A stretch of 31,437 nucleotides of DNA, from assembly GCA_023230065.1 (NCBI GenBank), contig JALNYB010000009.1, positions 1 to 31,437 of the forward strand. Reading direction: 5' to 3'. Made by a program: the position numbers and the translations under genes. Source of the DNA: Candidatus Methanomethylophilaceae archaeon. Its GTDB lineage: Archaea > Thermoplasmatota > Thermoplasmata > Methanomassiliicoccales > Methanomethylophilaceae. The number at the start of each line of letters is the position of its first letter. Within the stretch, counting starts at the first letter, position 1. Shown here one piece after another: positions 23,292-31,405 of this stretch. Below the pieces are notes generated by a model. That model saw nothing but the letters and a program-made list of their open reading frames with translations, was not told the DNA's origin and searched no databases.

Positions 23292-25727
23292 TCAGACTGT
23301 TGTATCTTTCTTCTTTTTTGTAGCAGTCTTAGTGGGTTTTGTTTTTGAAGCGGTTTTGGTAGCGACCTTCTTTTTCTTTTTAGGCTTTTCCTCATCTTCT
23401 TCGGTCTTTGTTTTTCTTACAACAACCACTTTGCCGACGCGTTCATCTTTTTCTGCAGTAGTAGTAGTTTTACTGCGAGATGCTTTCTTTTTTGTAGGGC
23501 AATCCGGATTGATACATTCTGGTGCAGTTCCGAATACGATCATGGGGGCATTACAGAATTCACATGCTTGTTCTGTGGGCGTAATAGATCCTCTAGGTCT
23601 AAGGGGGTATGTCTGTGTGCAGTTCGGCCATTCTGAACAGCCTGCGAAACGTCTTCCTGCTTTGGAGAACATTATCCTGATCGTTCCTTTTTTACATGTG
23701 GGGCAGATTCCGAGATTATTTTTCTCGGTGTTACTGCTACATTTAGGATCAATACATTGAATCGAAGGAGGCATTCCTTTTCTTACGATCTTTAGCTGTG
23801 AAAGACCGCATACAGGGCAGGAGGTATCGACAGTTTGTATCAAAGCACCTCTGGGAAGGGGATATGCACGTTTACATTCAGGGTAGCCGTCACATCCAAT
23901 GAAATTTCCATTTTTGGATTTCTTTATAGTCATATTATTGCCGCATGTAGGACAAATACCGACATGTTGCTGTGTTCTCAGTGCAGATTTGATCTCGTCT
24001 CCGATATCCTTGCTTTCTGATTCGATCTTGCTTGCAACATCGTGAAGCATTTTCTGAGATTCATCAACTACGGATGCGAGCGTGCGTTCCCCTTCACTTA
24101 TGCTGAGCATATCTGCTTCTAATTTAGCGGTCATCTCAGGTTCTGTGATTCCTCCTCCGTGTTTTTGGAGTGATTTAGTAAGTGCAGTACCGCTTGCGGT
24201 AGGGATCATATAGTTTCCTTGGACATAGTTCCTTGAGAATAATTTTCCGATTATGTCGTGTCTTGTACTCTTGGTACCTAATTGAAGTCTGTCCATTTCT
24301 TGGATCAAAGAACCCTGGTTGTACCGGTATGGAGGTTTAGTTGCTGATTCATCTATTCCGATTGATCTTATTTCGATCGGATCTCCGACGGTCATTTTGG
24401 GCATACGTACTTCAGTCACTTTCAGATATTTCTTGTAATATTTTTTCCATCCGGGGTTGGTTTGGATATAACCCTGTGATTTGAAAGTTTCACCGTTGAC
24501 ATCGATGTTACAATTGGTGATCTCGGCTTCTGCGTTAGGGCCGACTGTTGCAAGGAATCTTCTTACGATGAGTTCGTACAGTTTCCATTTATCTCCTTTC
24601 ATTTTCTCAGATGTAGCTCCGGCTGTTGGATAGATAGGAGGATGATCTGTCGTTCTTCTCTTTCCTCTCGATGGGCTGATATGATCCTGTTTGAGAATCT
24701 CTTCAACATCTGCTTTGAAATCTGAGTCCTTGAGTTTTTCAAGGACATTCTTGAGACCTAAACTATGTGGGTATTCTGTGTTTTCTGTACGTGGATAGGA
24801 GATATATCCGCCTGTGTACAAGTCTTCGGCGAGTTTCATTGCAACAGTTGGAGGTATGCCGATCTTGTTCGCTTCGACCTGCATCATAGTAGTGTCGAAA
24901 GGTGACGGACGATACTCTTCTTTGGTTGTTACTTCGTACAGGGTGACTTTTCCTTTGTCGGTATCTTTTACCTTTTCGTAAATTTTGTCTGCTTCGGCCT
25001 TTTCCCAAATAGGGTTGCTTTCGTGTTCTCCTTTGAAGGCGAGCATTCCGAATTTACCTACGACATTCCAAAATGGTATTGGAATGAATTTTTCTATTTC
25101 CTCATGTCTGTCGACAAGGAGTTTGAGTGTCGGGCTCTGTACCCTTCCTACGGACATGAAATTCTTTCCAACTTGTCCGGATGATAGCGATATCAATCTT
25201 GTAAGAACGGCACCCCAAGATAGATCGACTATCTGTCTCGCTTCCGCAGCATCTGCTAATTTTTCATCAGGTGCTGTGAGATTTTTGAATGCTGTTTCGA
25301 TTTCACTTTTGGTCAATGCGCTGAATCTCGCTCTTTTGACTTTGGACATGTCTGCATGGATGGCGTTGATGGTTTCCATTCCTATGAGTTCTCCTTCTCT
25401 GTCAAAGTCGGTTGCAATTACTATCTCGTCTGCACTATGAGAAATTTCACTGATCTTATTGAGAATCGATTTTACACGTACTGTTTTGACTTGAGGCGCG
25501 TACACCAGATCTACAGGTGAACTTCCGCTCCAGTCGTTGAATTCTTCTGGATAATCGAGTTCGATGATATGACCTCTGAGACTTACAACTGTACAGTCAT
25601 CACCATCAGCTTCAAAATTGAGAACAGTCACTCCGCCACCAGATTCGGAATGAGATTTTCCGTCTGAAAGAATAGTAGATATCCTTCTGGCCGCGTTCGC
25701 TTTCTCAGTAATTATCAGTTTCTTCAT
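23292..25727 (-). CDS. topA: DNA topoisomerase I (type IA)
   Basis: This enzyme relaxes negative supercoils through a 5'-phosphotyrosine link. The 811 residues begin with a TOPRIM domain (KLIITEKANAARRI, then ATDFDREGELIGMETINAI with the acidic metal ligands). SVGRVQSPTL follows, then the catalytic Tyr in GGYISYPRTENT. From about residue 575 come several four-cysteine zinc ribbons (CPTCGNNM, CPVCG, CPTCKKG, CEFCNAP) for single-strand binding. The tail after about residue 755 is low-complexity and Lys/Thr-rich, which probably adds non-specific DNA contact. A TATA-like TTAAATAA about 26 bases before the ATG suggests a leaderless mRNA. It is divergent from the next gene. Confidence 0.97.
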   Translation of the reverse strand: MKKLIITEKANAARRISTILSDGKSHSESGGGVTVLNFEADGDDCTVVSLRGHIIELDYPEEFNDWSGSSPVDLVYAPQVKTVRVKSILNKISEISHSADEIVIATDFDREGELIGMETINAIHADMSKVKRARFSALTKSEIETAFKNLTAPDEKLADAAEARQIVDLSWGAVLTRLISLSSGQVGKNFMSVGRVQSPTLKLLVDRHEEIEKFIPIPFWNVVGKFGMLAFKGEHESNPIWEKAEADKIYEKVKDTDKGKVTLYEVTTKEEYRPSPFDTTMMQVEANKIGIPPTVAMKLAEDLYTGGYISYPRTENTEYPHSLGLKNVLEKLKDSDFKADVEEILKQDHISPSRGKRRTTDHPPIYPTAGATSEKMKGDKWKLYELIVRRFLATVGPNAEAEITNCNIDVNGETFKSQGYIQTNPGWKKYYKKYLKVTEVRMPKMTVGDPIEIRSIGIDESATKPPYRYNQGSLIQEMDRLQLGTKSTRHDIIGKLFSRNYVQGNYMIPTASGTALTKSLQKHGGGITEPEMTAKLEADMLSISEGERTLASVVDESQKMLHDVASKIESESKDIGDEIKSALRTQQHVGICPTCGNNMTIKKSKNGNFIGCDGYPECKRAYPLPRGALIQTVDTSCPVCGLSQLKIVRKGMPPSIQCIDPKCSSNTEKNNLGICPTCKKGTIRIMFSKAGRRFAGCSEWPNCTQTYPLRPRGSITPTEQACEFCNAPMIVFGTAPECINPDCPTKKKASRSKTTTTAEKDERVGKVVVVRKTKTEEDEEKPKKKKKVATKTASKTKPTKTATKKKKDTTV

Positions 25728-25801
25728 TCAGACGTCTCACTGCATCCGAGTTATTTAATCATTGGCTGTTAGTAAAAAAATAATCTGTTGTAGGTAAAAA
25801 G

Positions 25802-26404
25802 ATGCTATCAGATGAATTCTTAAGTAGTTTATTATATACAACAAATGCAGGTTTATACTACATGGGTGCAGCGGAGATAGCAGAGTTGCTGAAAACGAAG
25901 AAAGGTGTGCATGGAGCACATATTCTGGATGGTGAGTTGTTAAAAGAGGCTTTTGATGAAGAGAAGCAGGTAACCGAATCATCATTTGGAATGCCGTTGG
26001 TGAACAGGGCATTAGAAGAATGCTTGAAAAAGCACGTATTTGTATGTTTGTTCTGCGATTATGGATTTGAACTCCCAACAGATCATGTCATGATCCTGGA
26101 GGATGGTAATGGAAATATTGTAGGTTTCGATATTCCTCCAGGTCAGTGCGATCAATATACCGATAGAGCAGATATAACATATCTATCGGATGATTTTGTG
26201 ATGCTTCCTGAAGCTGCGTGCGATGAGATCCGTATCGTCATGCTTCCGCAAAAAGTAAAATGCATAGATGAAAAGAACGGTGTGAAAGATCCCGTACTGT
26301 TCTATCCTGCGACGACAACAGACGGAATATTGAAGAAAAGGTTTGGTATAGATCCCGCATCTTCAGACTTGGCATCGGTCATTATGGCTTTTGATCTTCA
26401 CTGA
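25802..26404 (+). CDS. Conserved-looking protein of unknown function (200 residues)
   Basis: I do not recognise this protein. It looks soluble and acidic, with no signal peptide or membrane helix. The N-terminal third is helical (MGAAEIAELLKTKKGVHGA). The middle has a hydrophobic stretch with three Cys (CLKKHVFVCLFCDYGFEL), and the rest alternates strands (HVMILEDGNGNIVGFDIPPG). No catalytic motif is obvious. It is divergent from topA, 74 bases away, and its last seven bases overlap the convergent nikR gene. Codon use is like that of its neighbours, so it looks native. GTAGG lies just upstream of the ATG. Confidence 0.75.
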   Translation: MLSDEFLSSLLYTTNAGLYYMGAAEIAELLKTKKGVHGAHILDGELLKEAFDEEKQVTESSFGMPLVNRALEECLKKHVFVCLFCDYGFELPTDHVMILEDGNGNIVGFDIPPGQCDQYTDRADITYLSDDFVMLPEAACDEIRIVMLPQKVKCIDEKNGVKDPVLFYPATTTDGILKKRFGIDPASSDLASVIMAFDLH

Positions 26405-26841
26405 TCCCTGGCACCGATATGGTGCATGTGACCAGTAGCCTGTGATGCCATTGTGAGCTTGCATCTCAGTACGCCTTTGATGGCGCTGATGTCGTTAGTG
26501 AGCGTTTTGAGTTCACCCAATTCGCCCTCTACGATTAGCACTTCCATACATCTGTCATGATCTAGATGAACGTGAATAGATGTGTTGATGTTCTGCATTT
26601 TATCATGTTGAAGGACGGTAAGTTTTTCGCCGATTCCGGTTGTGCTGTGATCATAGATCATGACGATAACGCCGGACATGTACTCTTTGTCGTTCTTCCA
26701 TTCATTTTCTGCAAGGGAGTCACGAACAAGATCGCGAATCGCTTCAGATCTGCTGACGTATCCTTTTTTTGAAATGATCTTGTCAAAATCTCTTAACAAC
26801 TCGGGTTCTAACGAGACTCCGATACGTGTTACTCCGTCCAT
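26398..26841 (-). CDS. nikR: Nickel-responsive regulator NikR
   Basis: NikR is a tetrameric repressor with a ribbon-helix-helix DNA-binding domain and an ACT-like nickel-binding domain. In the 147 residues, RIGVSLEPELLRDFDKIISK and YVSRSEAIRDLVRDSL are the ribbon-helix-helix part (about 5-42). The nickel ligands lie in SIHVHLDHDRCMEV (His, His, Cys) with a further His in IYDHSTTG. The C-terminus ends with HMHH. It is a single gene, probably leaderless, and its TATA region lies inside an inverted repeat that fits a NikR operator, so it likely represses itself when nickel is plentiful. Its end overlaps the preceding convergent gene by seven bases. Confidence 0.94.
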   Translation of the reverse strand: MDGVTRIGVSLEPELLRDFDKIISKKGYVSRSEAIRDLVRDSLAENEWKNDKEYMSGVIVMIYDHSTTGIGEKLTVLQHDKMQNINTSIHVHLDHDRCMEVLIVEGELGELKTLTNDISAIKGVLRCKLTMASQATGHMHHIGARDQ

Positions 26842-26850
26842 GGTAGGGAA

Positions 26851-26880
26851 TTGTAATCAGTATTATTAATAGTATTACAA
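26851..26880. promoter_or_regulatory. Probable NikR operator over the nikR promoter
   Basis: TTGTAAT (26851-26857) and ATTACAA (26874-26880) form a perfect inverted repeat separated by 16 bases, the same spacer as the E. coli NikR operator (GTATGA-N16-TCATAC). The spacer holds the TATA-like TATTAATAA about 26 bases before the nikR ATG, so binding would block the promoter. Confidence 0.7.
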
Positions 26881-26935
26881 AGAGCGTACGATTTCAGTTG
26901 AAAATAGCCGTAATCGCTGGCCGTTGGCTTTATTT

Positions 26936-26951
26936 GTAATGTGTGCATTAC
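26936..26951. promoter_or_regulatory. Palindrome at the start of the asparagine synthase-like gene
   Basis: GTAATG (26936-26941) and CATTAC (26946-26951) are a perfect 6-bp inverted repeat with a four-base spacer. It overlaps the TATA-like TTTATTTG (26929-26936) and the GTG at 26941. The left part, TTGTAAT (26934-26940), is identical to the half-site of the nikR operator. Confidence 0.5.
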
Positions 26952-26952
26952 G

Positions 26953-27753
26953 ATGGATATGGTATCCAATTCTAGCAGTATAGGCGCTATTTTCGAAGAA
27001 GCTGTGAGGAATCTTACCGAAGGAAATAATATTGCAGTGGCATTTTCTGGAGGTTTGGATTCGGGCTTGGTAGCAGCGCTTACCAAGAAATATGCTAGAT
27101 CTGTTACTTTATACACGGTGGGTTATGGTGAATCCTATGATGTTCGCATGGCAAAACAGATGTCTGAGGATCTAGGCATGGATTGGGAATATATTCCGAT
27201 AACCGAAGACAACATAATGGAGAATCTTAGAGAGGCGATTAGCATTACAGGAACAACCAGCCCTCTGACATTGTCATTTGAGATGCCTCCATTTTATGTA
27301 TGTAAGAATTGCAAGGAAGAACTTGTCATCGGAGGCCAGGGTTCTGATGAGATATTTGCAGGATATTCTAAATATGTAGGTCTCAAAGATACTGAATTGA
27401 TACAGATGATGTATGAAGATCTCGATAAACTTACAACCGTTGTTCTCGCACATGAGACGAAAGTTGCGGAGCATTTTGGAAAGAATATACTATATCCGTT
27501 CTTGGATCAGAATCTTGTAACGGCTTTGAAGGGATTGGACATCGAAGAACTGAGGCCGAAAGATCAGGAAGCGAGAAAAGTCCTTCTGAAGGATATTGCT
27601 GCGGAAATGGGATATCCATTCATTGCAGATAAGAAAAAGAAGGCCGCTCAGTACGGATCAGGAACGATGGACGTTATCCATAAGATATGTAAATCGAAAG
27701 GAATGACGTATTCTGAATTGGTTGCCGATATCTACAAAAATATTTTTAGTTGA
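26953..27753 (+). CDS. Asparagine synthase-like ATP pyrophosphatase, synthetase domain only
   Basis: The protein (about 266 residues) is the C-terminal synthetase domain of the AsnB family without the N-terminal glutaminase. It holds the PP-loop AFSGGLDSGL near residue 34, FEMPPFYVCKNCKEELVIGG and GSDEIFAGYSKY, then LYPFLDQNLV, which correspond to the ATP and substrate regions. Such enzymes adenylate a carboxylate and add an amine. With no glutaminase it would need ammonia, a partner subunit or another nucleophile. Its substrate is unknown; annotation as asparagine synthetase would be too strong. I place the start at the ATG at 26953; 26959 fits a leaderless mRNA, and the GTG at 26941 falls inside the palindrome. 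It is divergent from nikR. Confidence 0.8.
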   Translation: MDMVSNSSSIGAIFEEAVRNLTEGNNIAVAFSGGLDSGLVAALTKKYARSVTLYTVGYGESYDVRMAKQMSEDLGMDWEYIPITEDNIMENLREAISITGTTSPLTLSFEMPPFYVCKNCKEELVIGGQGSDEIFAGYSKYVGLKDTELIQMMYEDLDKLTTVVLAHETKVAEHFGKNILYPFLDQNLVTALKGLDIEELRPKDQEARKVLLKDIAAEMGYPFIADKKKKAAQYGSGTMDVIHKICKSKGMTYSELVADIYKNIFS

Positions 27754-27807
27754 AGCATCAGCTATTTTAGCGGGATAGTAATACAATGAGTATTGACAGT
27801 TGATAAA

Positions 27808-29076
27808 ATGGATAAAGATTCATTTCTAAAATGGCTGTACGATCTTCAGGTACACGGTATAAAATTAGGCCTGAGTAATATCACCGGATTACTGAATAAG
27901 TTGGGAGATCCTCAGAATTCATTTAAGACAATACATGTAGCAGGAACAGACGGAAAAGGCTCTACCAGTGCTTGTATCTATTCCATTCTTCGTGCTTCTG
28001 GTGTAATGGTAGGATTGTATACTTCTCCGCATTTGATAGAATTTAATGAGCGTATTGTTTTCGACGGTACAGAGATCACGAACGATGAGTTGGCAGAACT
28101 TGCTTCTGAAATTGTACCGATTGTAGGTTCTATGGAAGAATCAGGTGCAAAATGTACCTTCTTCGAGGTTACGACTGCGATAGCCTTTATGCATTTCAGG
28201 AACAAAGGCGCAGAATATGCCGTTATTGAGGTAGGAATGGGCGGAAGGTTCGACGCTACAAATATTATAATTCCTGAGGTATGTGTAATTGGAAATATAA
28301 GTCTGGAACATACTGAGTTTTTGGGAGATACGATTGAGAAGATAGCATTCGAGAAGGCAGGGATAATAAAGCCTGGAGTTCCTTGTATCACACTTAATAA
28401 AGATCATGCATATGATGTCATCAAAGAGGTAGCGTTTGCAAAAGGGGCACCGTTGACGCGTGTTCTTCCTGAGGATATCGAAATCAGGAATAATGGTGTG
28501 AGGTGTCTTTCGTTTACTTACAAAGGTGAAGAATATGACGTTTCTGTTCCAGGAAGGCATCAGGCTAATAATGCTTCTATGGCTATAGAGGCCGTTTCAA
28601 AACTAAAGATATTTGGACAATGTATTAGATGCAACGTAAGAAAGGGTTTGAAGTCTGTCTATTGGCCGTGCAGGATGGAAAAGATGAAAGGCCTTCCGAT
28701 CATTCTAGATGTTACGCATACTCATGCAGGATCTGCGGAGTTGGTAGTCGATATCAGTGAGATATACGGCAAGGTCTTGGTAATATTCGGAGTGTTGAAT
28801 GATAAAGATATCGTTCACATATGTAGAGACCTTTCTACAATAGCTACTAGGATGATAGTCACACAACCGGATTCGGTACGTGCGGAATCTGTTGCAGATG
28901 TGAATAGGATAATGTCAGAATATGAAACGGATATTACCATGACCAAGAATGTTCAGGACGCCATAGAAGAGGCATTCAGGTCTAGGAAGAAAGATGAATT
29001 GATCCTTGTCACAGGGTCTTTCTATATGGCAGGAGATGCTTTGAAATGGTTAAAAAAGACATATGCCAGATTCTGA
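27808..29076 (+). CDS. folC: Folylpolyglutamate / dihydrofolate synthase
   Basis: This Mur-ligase-type ATP enzyme adds glutamate to folates, and in some organisms to dihydropteroate. The protein is about 422 residues. It starts FLKWLYDLQVHGIKLGLSNI and has the P-loop HVAGTDGKGSTS, LYTSPHLIEFNERI, EVTTAIAFMHF, EVGMGGRFDATN and LEHTEFLGDTIEKIAFEKAG, all typical of FolC. Later come PGRHQANNASMAIEA and ILDVTHTHAG. The ATG at 27808 is preferred; a TTG at 27793 is possible. Its end overlaps nth by 31 bases. In a methanogen it could act on a methanopterin-type or true folate cofactor; the MetV-like protein in this window favours folate, but that is inference. Confidence 0.9.
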   Translation: MDKDSFLKWLYDLQVHGIKLGLSNITGLLNKLGDPQNSFKTIHVAGTDGKGSTSACIYSILRASGVMVGLYTSPHLIEFNERIVFDGTEITNDELAELASEIVPIVGSMEESGAKCTFFEVTTAIAFMHFRNKGAEYAVIEVGMGGRFDATNIIIPEVCVIGNISLEHTEFLGDTIEKIAFEKAGIIKPGVPCITLNKDHAYDVIKEVAFAKGAPLTRVLPEDIEIRNNGVRCLSFTYKGEEYDVSVPGRHQANNASMAIEAVSKLKIFGQCIRCNVRKGLKSVYWPCRMEKMKGLPIILDVTHTHAGSAELVVDISEIYGKVLVIFGVLNDKDIVHICRDLSTIATRMIVTQPDSVRAESVADVNRIMSEYETDITMTKNVQDAIEEAFRSRKKDELILVTGSFYMAGDALKWLKKTYARF

Positions 29077-29711
29077 ATTCATTGTCAAAGGAATACGACA
29101 GAGGCGCATACCCAGGAAGATCTTCAGAAGGTTTGAATCCCGAATGGGAATGTGATCCTTTCCATGTTCTGATAGCTACCATACTTTCTCAACGGACAAG
29201 GGATGACAATACAAGAAAGGCTTCTGATAATCTTTTCAGCAAATATAATTCTATAAACGAAATAGCGTCCGCGGATCCAGAAGAAATAATAGAATTGGTT
29301 CATTCTGCAGGTTTTCCCAGACAGAAAGGGACAGCGATTGTTGAATGTTGTAAGGTCCTTAGAGATAGGTATGATGGTGTCGTTCCCTATGAGACCGATG
29401 AATTGATATCTTTACCAATGGTCGGCAGGAAGACGGCGGCCTGCGTCCGCTCATACGCAATGGGCATTCCGTCCATATGTGTCGATACGCATGTTCATAG
29501 GATATCTAATCTAATGGGTTTGGTAAAGACAAAGAACGCTGAGGAAACAGAGTTTGCGTTGATGAGGATAACGCCTAGGGACAGATGGTCCGATATAAAC
29601 AGATATTTCGTACGACACGGGCAGGTCGTTTGTCTCCCGAACCATCCGCGCTGTGAAAGATGTTCTGTGTGCTCTATGTGCGATTATTATATTAAAGTTC
29701 TAAAAAAATGA
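29046..29711 (+). CDS. nth: Endonuclease III (DNA glycosylase/AP lyase)
   Basis: This base-excision repair enzyme removes oxidised pyrimidines and cuts the abasic site. The 221 residues have the helix-hairpin-helix LPMVGRKTAACV with the catalytic Lys, the GPD region CVDTHVHRISN with the catalytic Asp, and a C-terminal iron-sulfur loop spaced C-x6-C-x2-C-x5-C (CLPNHPRCERCSVCSMC). Near the N-terminus, ILSQRTRDDNT is the archaeal form of the substrate-side helix. The ATG at 29046 lies inside the end of folC, so the two are translationally linked although functionally unrelated. A gap of 232 bases follows; it is AT-rich with two copies of AATAAATATT about 27 bases apart. Confidence 0.95.
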   Translation: MVKKDICQILNSLSKEYDRGAYPGRSSEGLNPEWECDPFHVLIATILSQRTRDDNTRKASDNLFSKYNSINEIASADPEEIIELVHSAGFPRQKGTAIVECCKVLRDRYDGVVPYETDELISLPMVGRKTAACVRSYAMGIPSICVDTHVHRISNLMGLVKTKNAEETEFALMRITPRDRWSDINRYFVRHGQVVCLPNHPRCERCSVCSMCDYYIKVLKK

Positions 29712-29913
29712 AATCTTTCAAGGTGCATTATAGTTTTATGATTTTTACCTATTCATTATTTATTTAAAATTTGATTCGGCGGCAGGGTTTGTGCAATTAT
29801 TATTATATGCATTGAAAATTGAAGACTTTTATTAATAAATATTGTTTTTCGGAATGGAAAATAAATATTTTTTCTTGTAAAGTTCCTTTCTGGATTTTTA
29901 TTCGTAATTAAAG

Positions 29914-29919
29914 TTATAA
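29914..29919 (+). promoter_or_regulatory. TATA box of the hypA-hypD unit
   Basis: TTATAA lies 25-30 bases before the ATG at 29944, so the mRNA should begin at or next to that codon. This supports the MHE start of HypA. I see no copy of the nikR half-site repeat here. Confidence 0.55.
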
Positions 29920-29943
29920 CTTCTCAAACCATACTATGTTTTG

Positions 29944-30324
29944 ATGCATGAGGTTTCTGTCGTATCTGATCTTGTTTCGGCAATAATCAACGAGCTGAAG
30001 AAATACAATGTTGTTTCTGTCGAGGCCGTTACTATTACTGTTGGAAAATTAACGAATCTTGGGTCGGAACAAATGGAATTTGCATATGAGATTATGACCA
30101 GAGATACTATTCTGGAAGGTTCCAAGCTCAATATAGAGGAAGAGGACATTAAGCTCAAATGTGACGCATGCGGATATGAAGGCCCCGCTAAGAATTTGGA
30201 TTTCGGTGATAGTACAGAACACTTTATTCCTGTATTGGCCTGTCCGAAATGTGGTGGTCATGTAAAAATCATAGCAGGACAGACGTGCTGTGTAAAGAAT
30301 ATGAATATTGAAGAGGCAAACTGA
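29944..30324 (+). CDS. hypA: Hydrogenase nickel-insertion chaperone HypA
   Basis: HypA delivers nickel to the large subunit of NiFe hydrogenases. The protein must begin MHE, because the N-terminus and His2 bind nickel. The ATG at 29944 gives exactly MHEVSVVSDLV, whereas the TTG one codon earlier would add a residue before it. The zinc site is CDACGYEG and CPKCGG in the C-terminal half. The length of 126 residues is slightly over the usual figure. The stop overlaps the hypD start by one base (TGATG). The genes for the hydrogenase itself are not in the window. Confidence 0.95.
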   Translation: MHEVSVVSDLVSAIINELKKYNVVSVEAVTITVGKLTNLGSEQMEFAYEIMTRDTILEGSKLNIEEEDIKLKCDACGYEGPAKNLDFGDSTEHFIPVLACPKCGGHVKIIAGQTCCVKNMNIEEAN

Positions 30325-31403
30325 TGTTCAAATACAGAGACGAAGAAACGGCAAAGAAGATCATTGCGGCGATCAAGGATATGGGAATCAAGAGTAAATT
30401 CATGCATGTGTGTGGAACCCATCAAGATACGATCGTACGTTTTGGATTGGAAGAGATGCTTCTAGATGCAGGCATCGAGATCTGTCAAGGCCCGGGATGT
30501 CCTGTATGTGTGACAACAAGCAAAGAGATCGCAGATGTGATCACTTTGGCAAGGAACGGTGTCACTGTGACAGCGTTCGGAGATATGATGCGCGTTCCAA
30601 CTACAATCGGTTCACTTTTCGATGCAAAAGCAGATGGAGCTGATGTTAGAATAGTCTATTCAATAGAGGATGCTGTCAAGATGGCATCCGAGAATTCAAA
30701 ACCTCTGGTATTCGTTGCTGTAGGTTTTGAAACTACAGCACCTTCGACATGTGTACCTCTTCATAAGGAATTACCGAGTAATTTCAGCATTTACAGTTGT
30801 CATAGGATATGTCCGCCTGCATTGGAAGCAATATTCAATATGGGTGAGACAAAGGTCAATGGTTTCATTATGCCCGGCCATGTCGCGGTTATTACAGGAT
30901 TGGATCCATTTTATCCGTTTGCAGAGAAATATCATATGCCTCAGGTAGTTGCAGGATTTGAACCGTTGGATATCCTCATGTCATGTTACATGCTTACAAA
31001 ACAGCGTTACGAAGGCGTTGCTTTGGTAGAGAATGAATATAAAAGACTCGTGAAAGAGCACGGAAATCCAATTGCAAGAAAATTGATGGAAGATACCTTT
31101 GAGCTTGTTGATAGACCGTGGAGAGGTTTCCCGGTCATTCCGAAGAGTGCACTTGCGTTGAAACCCAAGTTTGCAGCTCATGATGCCACGAAGATATATT
31201 CAGAGATCCTTGCAACGACTCCCGAAGTCGAAGCTGAAGCGAAAGGATGCAGATGCGGAGAGGTCCTCAGAGGATTGATTAAATCTCAAGATTGTCCGAT
31301 GTTTGGAAAGTCATGCAAGCCAATAAGTCCAAAGGGGCCGTGCATGGTTTCTGATGAAGGAAATTGTAGCATAGCGTACAGGTTTATGCCGAAGAAGGTG
31401 TAA
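30324..31403 (+). CDS. hypD: Hydrogenase maturation protein HypD
   Basis: HypD is the iron-sulfur scaffold which, with HypC, assembles the Fe(CN)2CO group of NiFe hydrogenases. The 359 residues contain MHVCGTHQDT, CQGPGCPVCVT, GFETTAPST, a middle Cys-His (YSCHRICPPA), and PGHVAVITG. The C-terminal cysteine cluster (KGCRCGEVLRG, CPMFGKSCKP, GPCMVSDEGNC) holds the 4Fe-4S centre. All key cysteines are present. It overlaps hypA by one base, and another gene starts two bases after its stop, so the operon continues beyond the window. Confidence 0.97.
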   Translation: MFKYRDEETAKKIIAAIKDMGIKSKFMHVCGTHQDTIVRFGLEEMLLDAGIEICQGPGCPVCVTTSKEIADVITLARNGVTVTAFGDMMRVPTTIGSLFDAKADGADVRIVYSIEDAVKMASENSKPLVFVAVGFETTAPSTCVPLHKELPSNFSIYSCHRICPPALEAIFNMGETKVNGFIMPGHVAVITGLDPFYPFAEKYHMPQVVAGFEPLDILMSCYMLTKQRYEGVALVENEYKRLVKEHGNPIARKLMEDTFELVDRPWRGFPVIPKSALALKPKFAAHDATKIYSEILATTPEVEAEAKGCRCGEVLRGLIKSQDCPMFGKSCKPISPKGPCMVSDEGNCSIAYRFMPKKV

Positions 31404-31405
31404 AA

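Noticed and set aside
29875-29925. NikR-type operator upstream of hypA (TTGTAA...GTAATT)
   Set aside because: The second arm is not the inverse of the first and the spacing does not match the nikR site.
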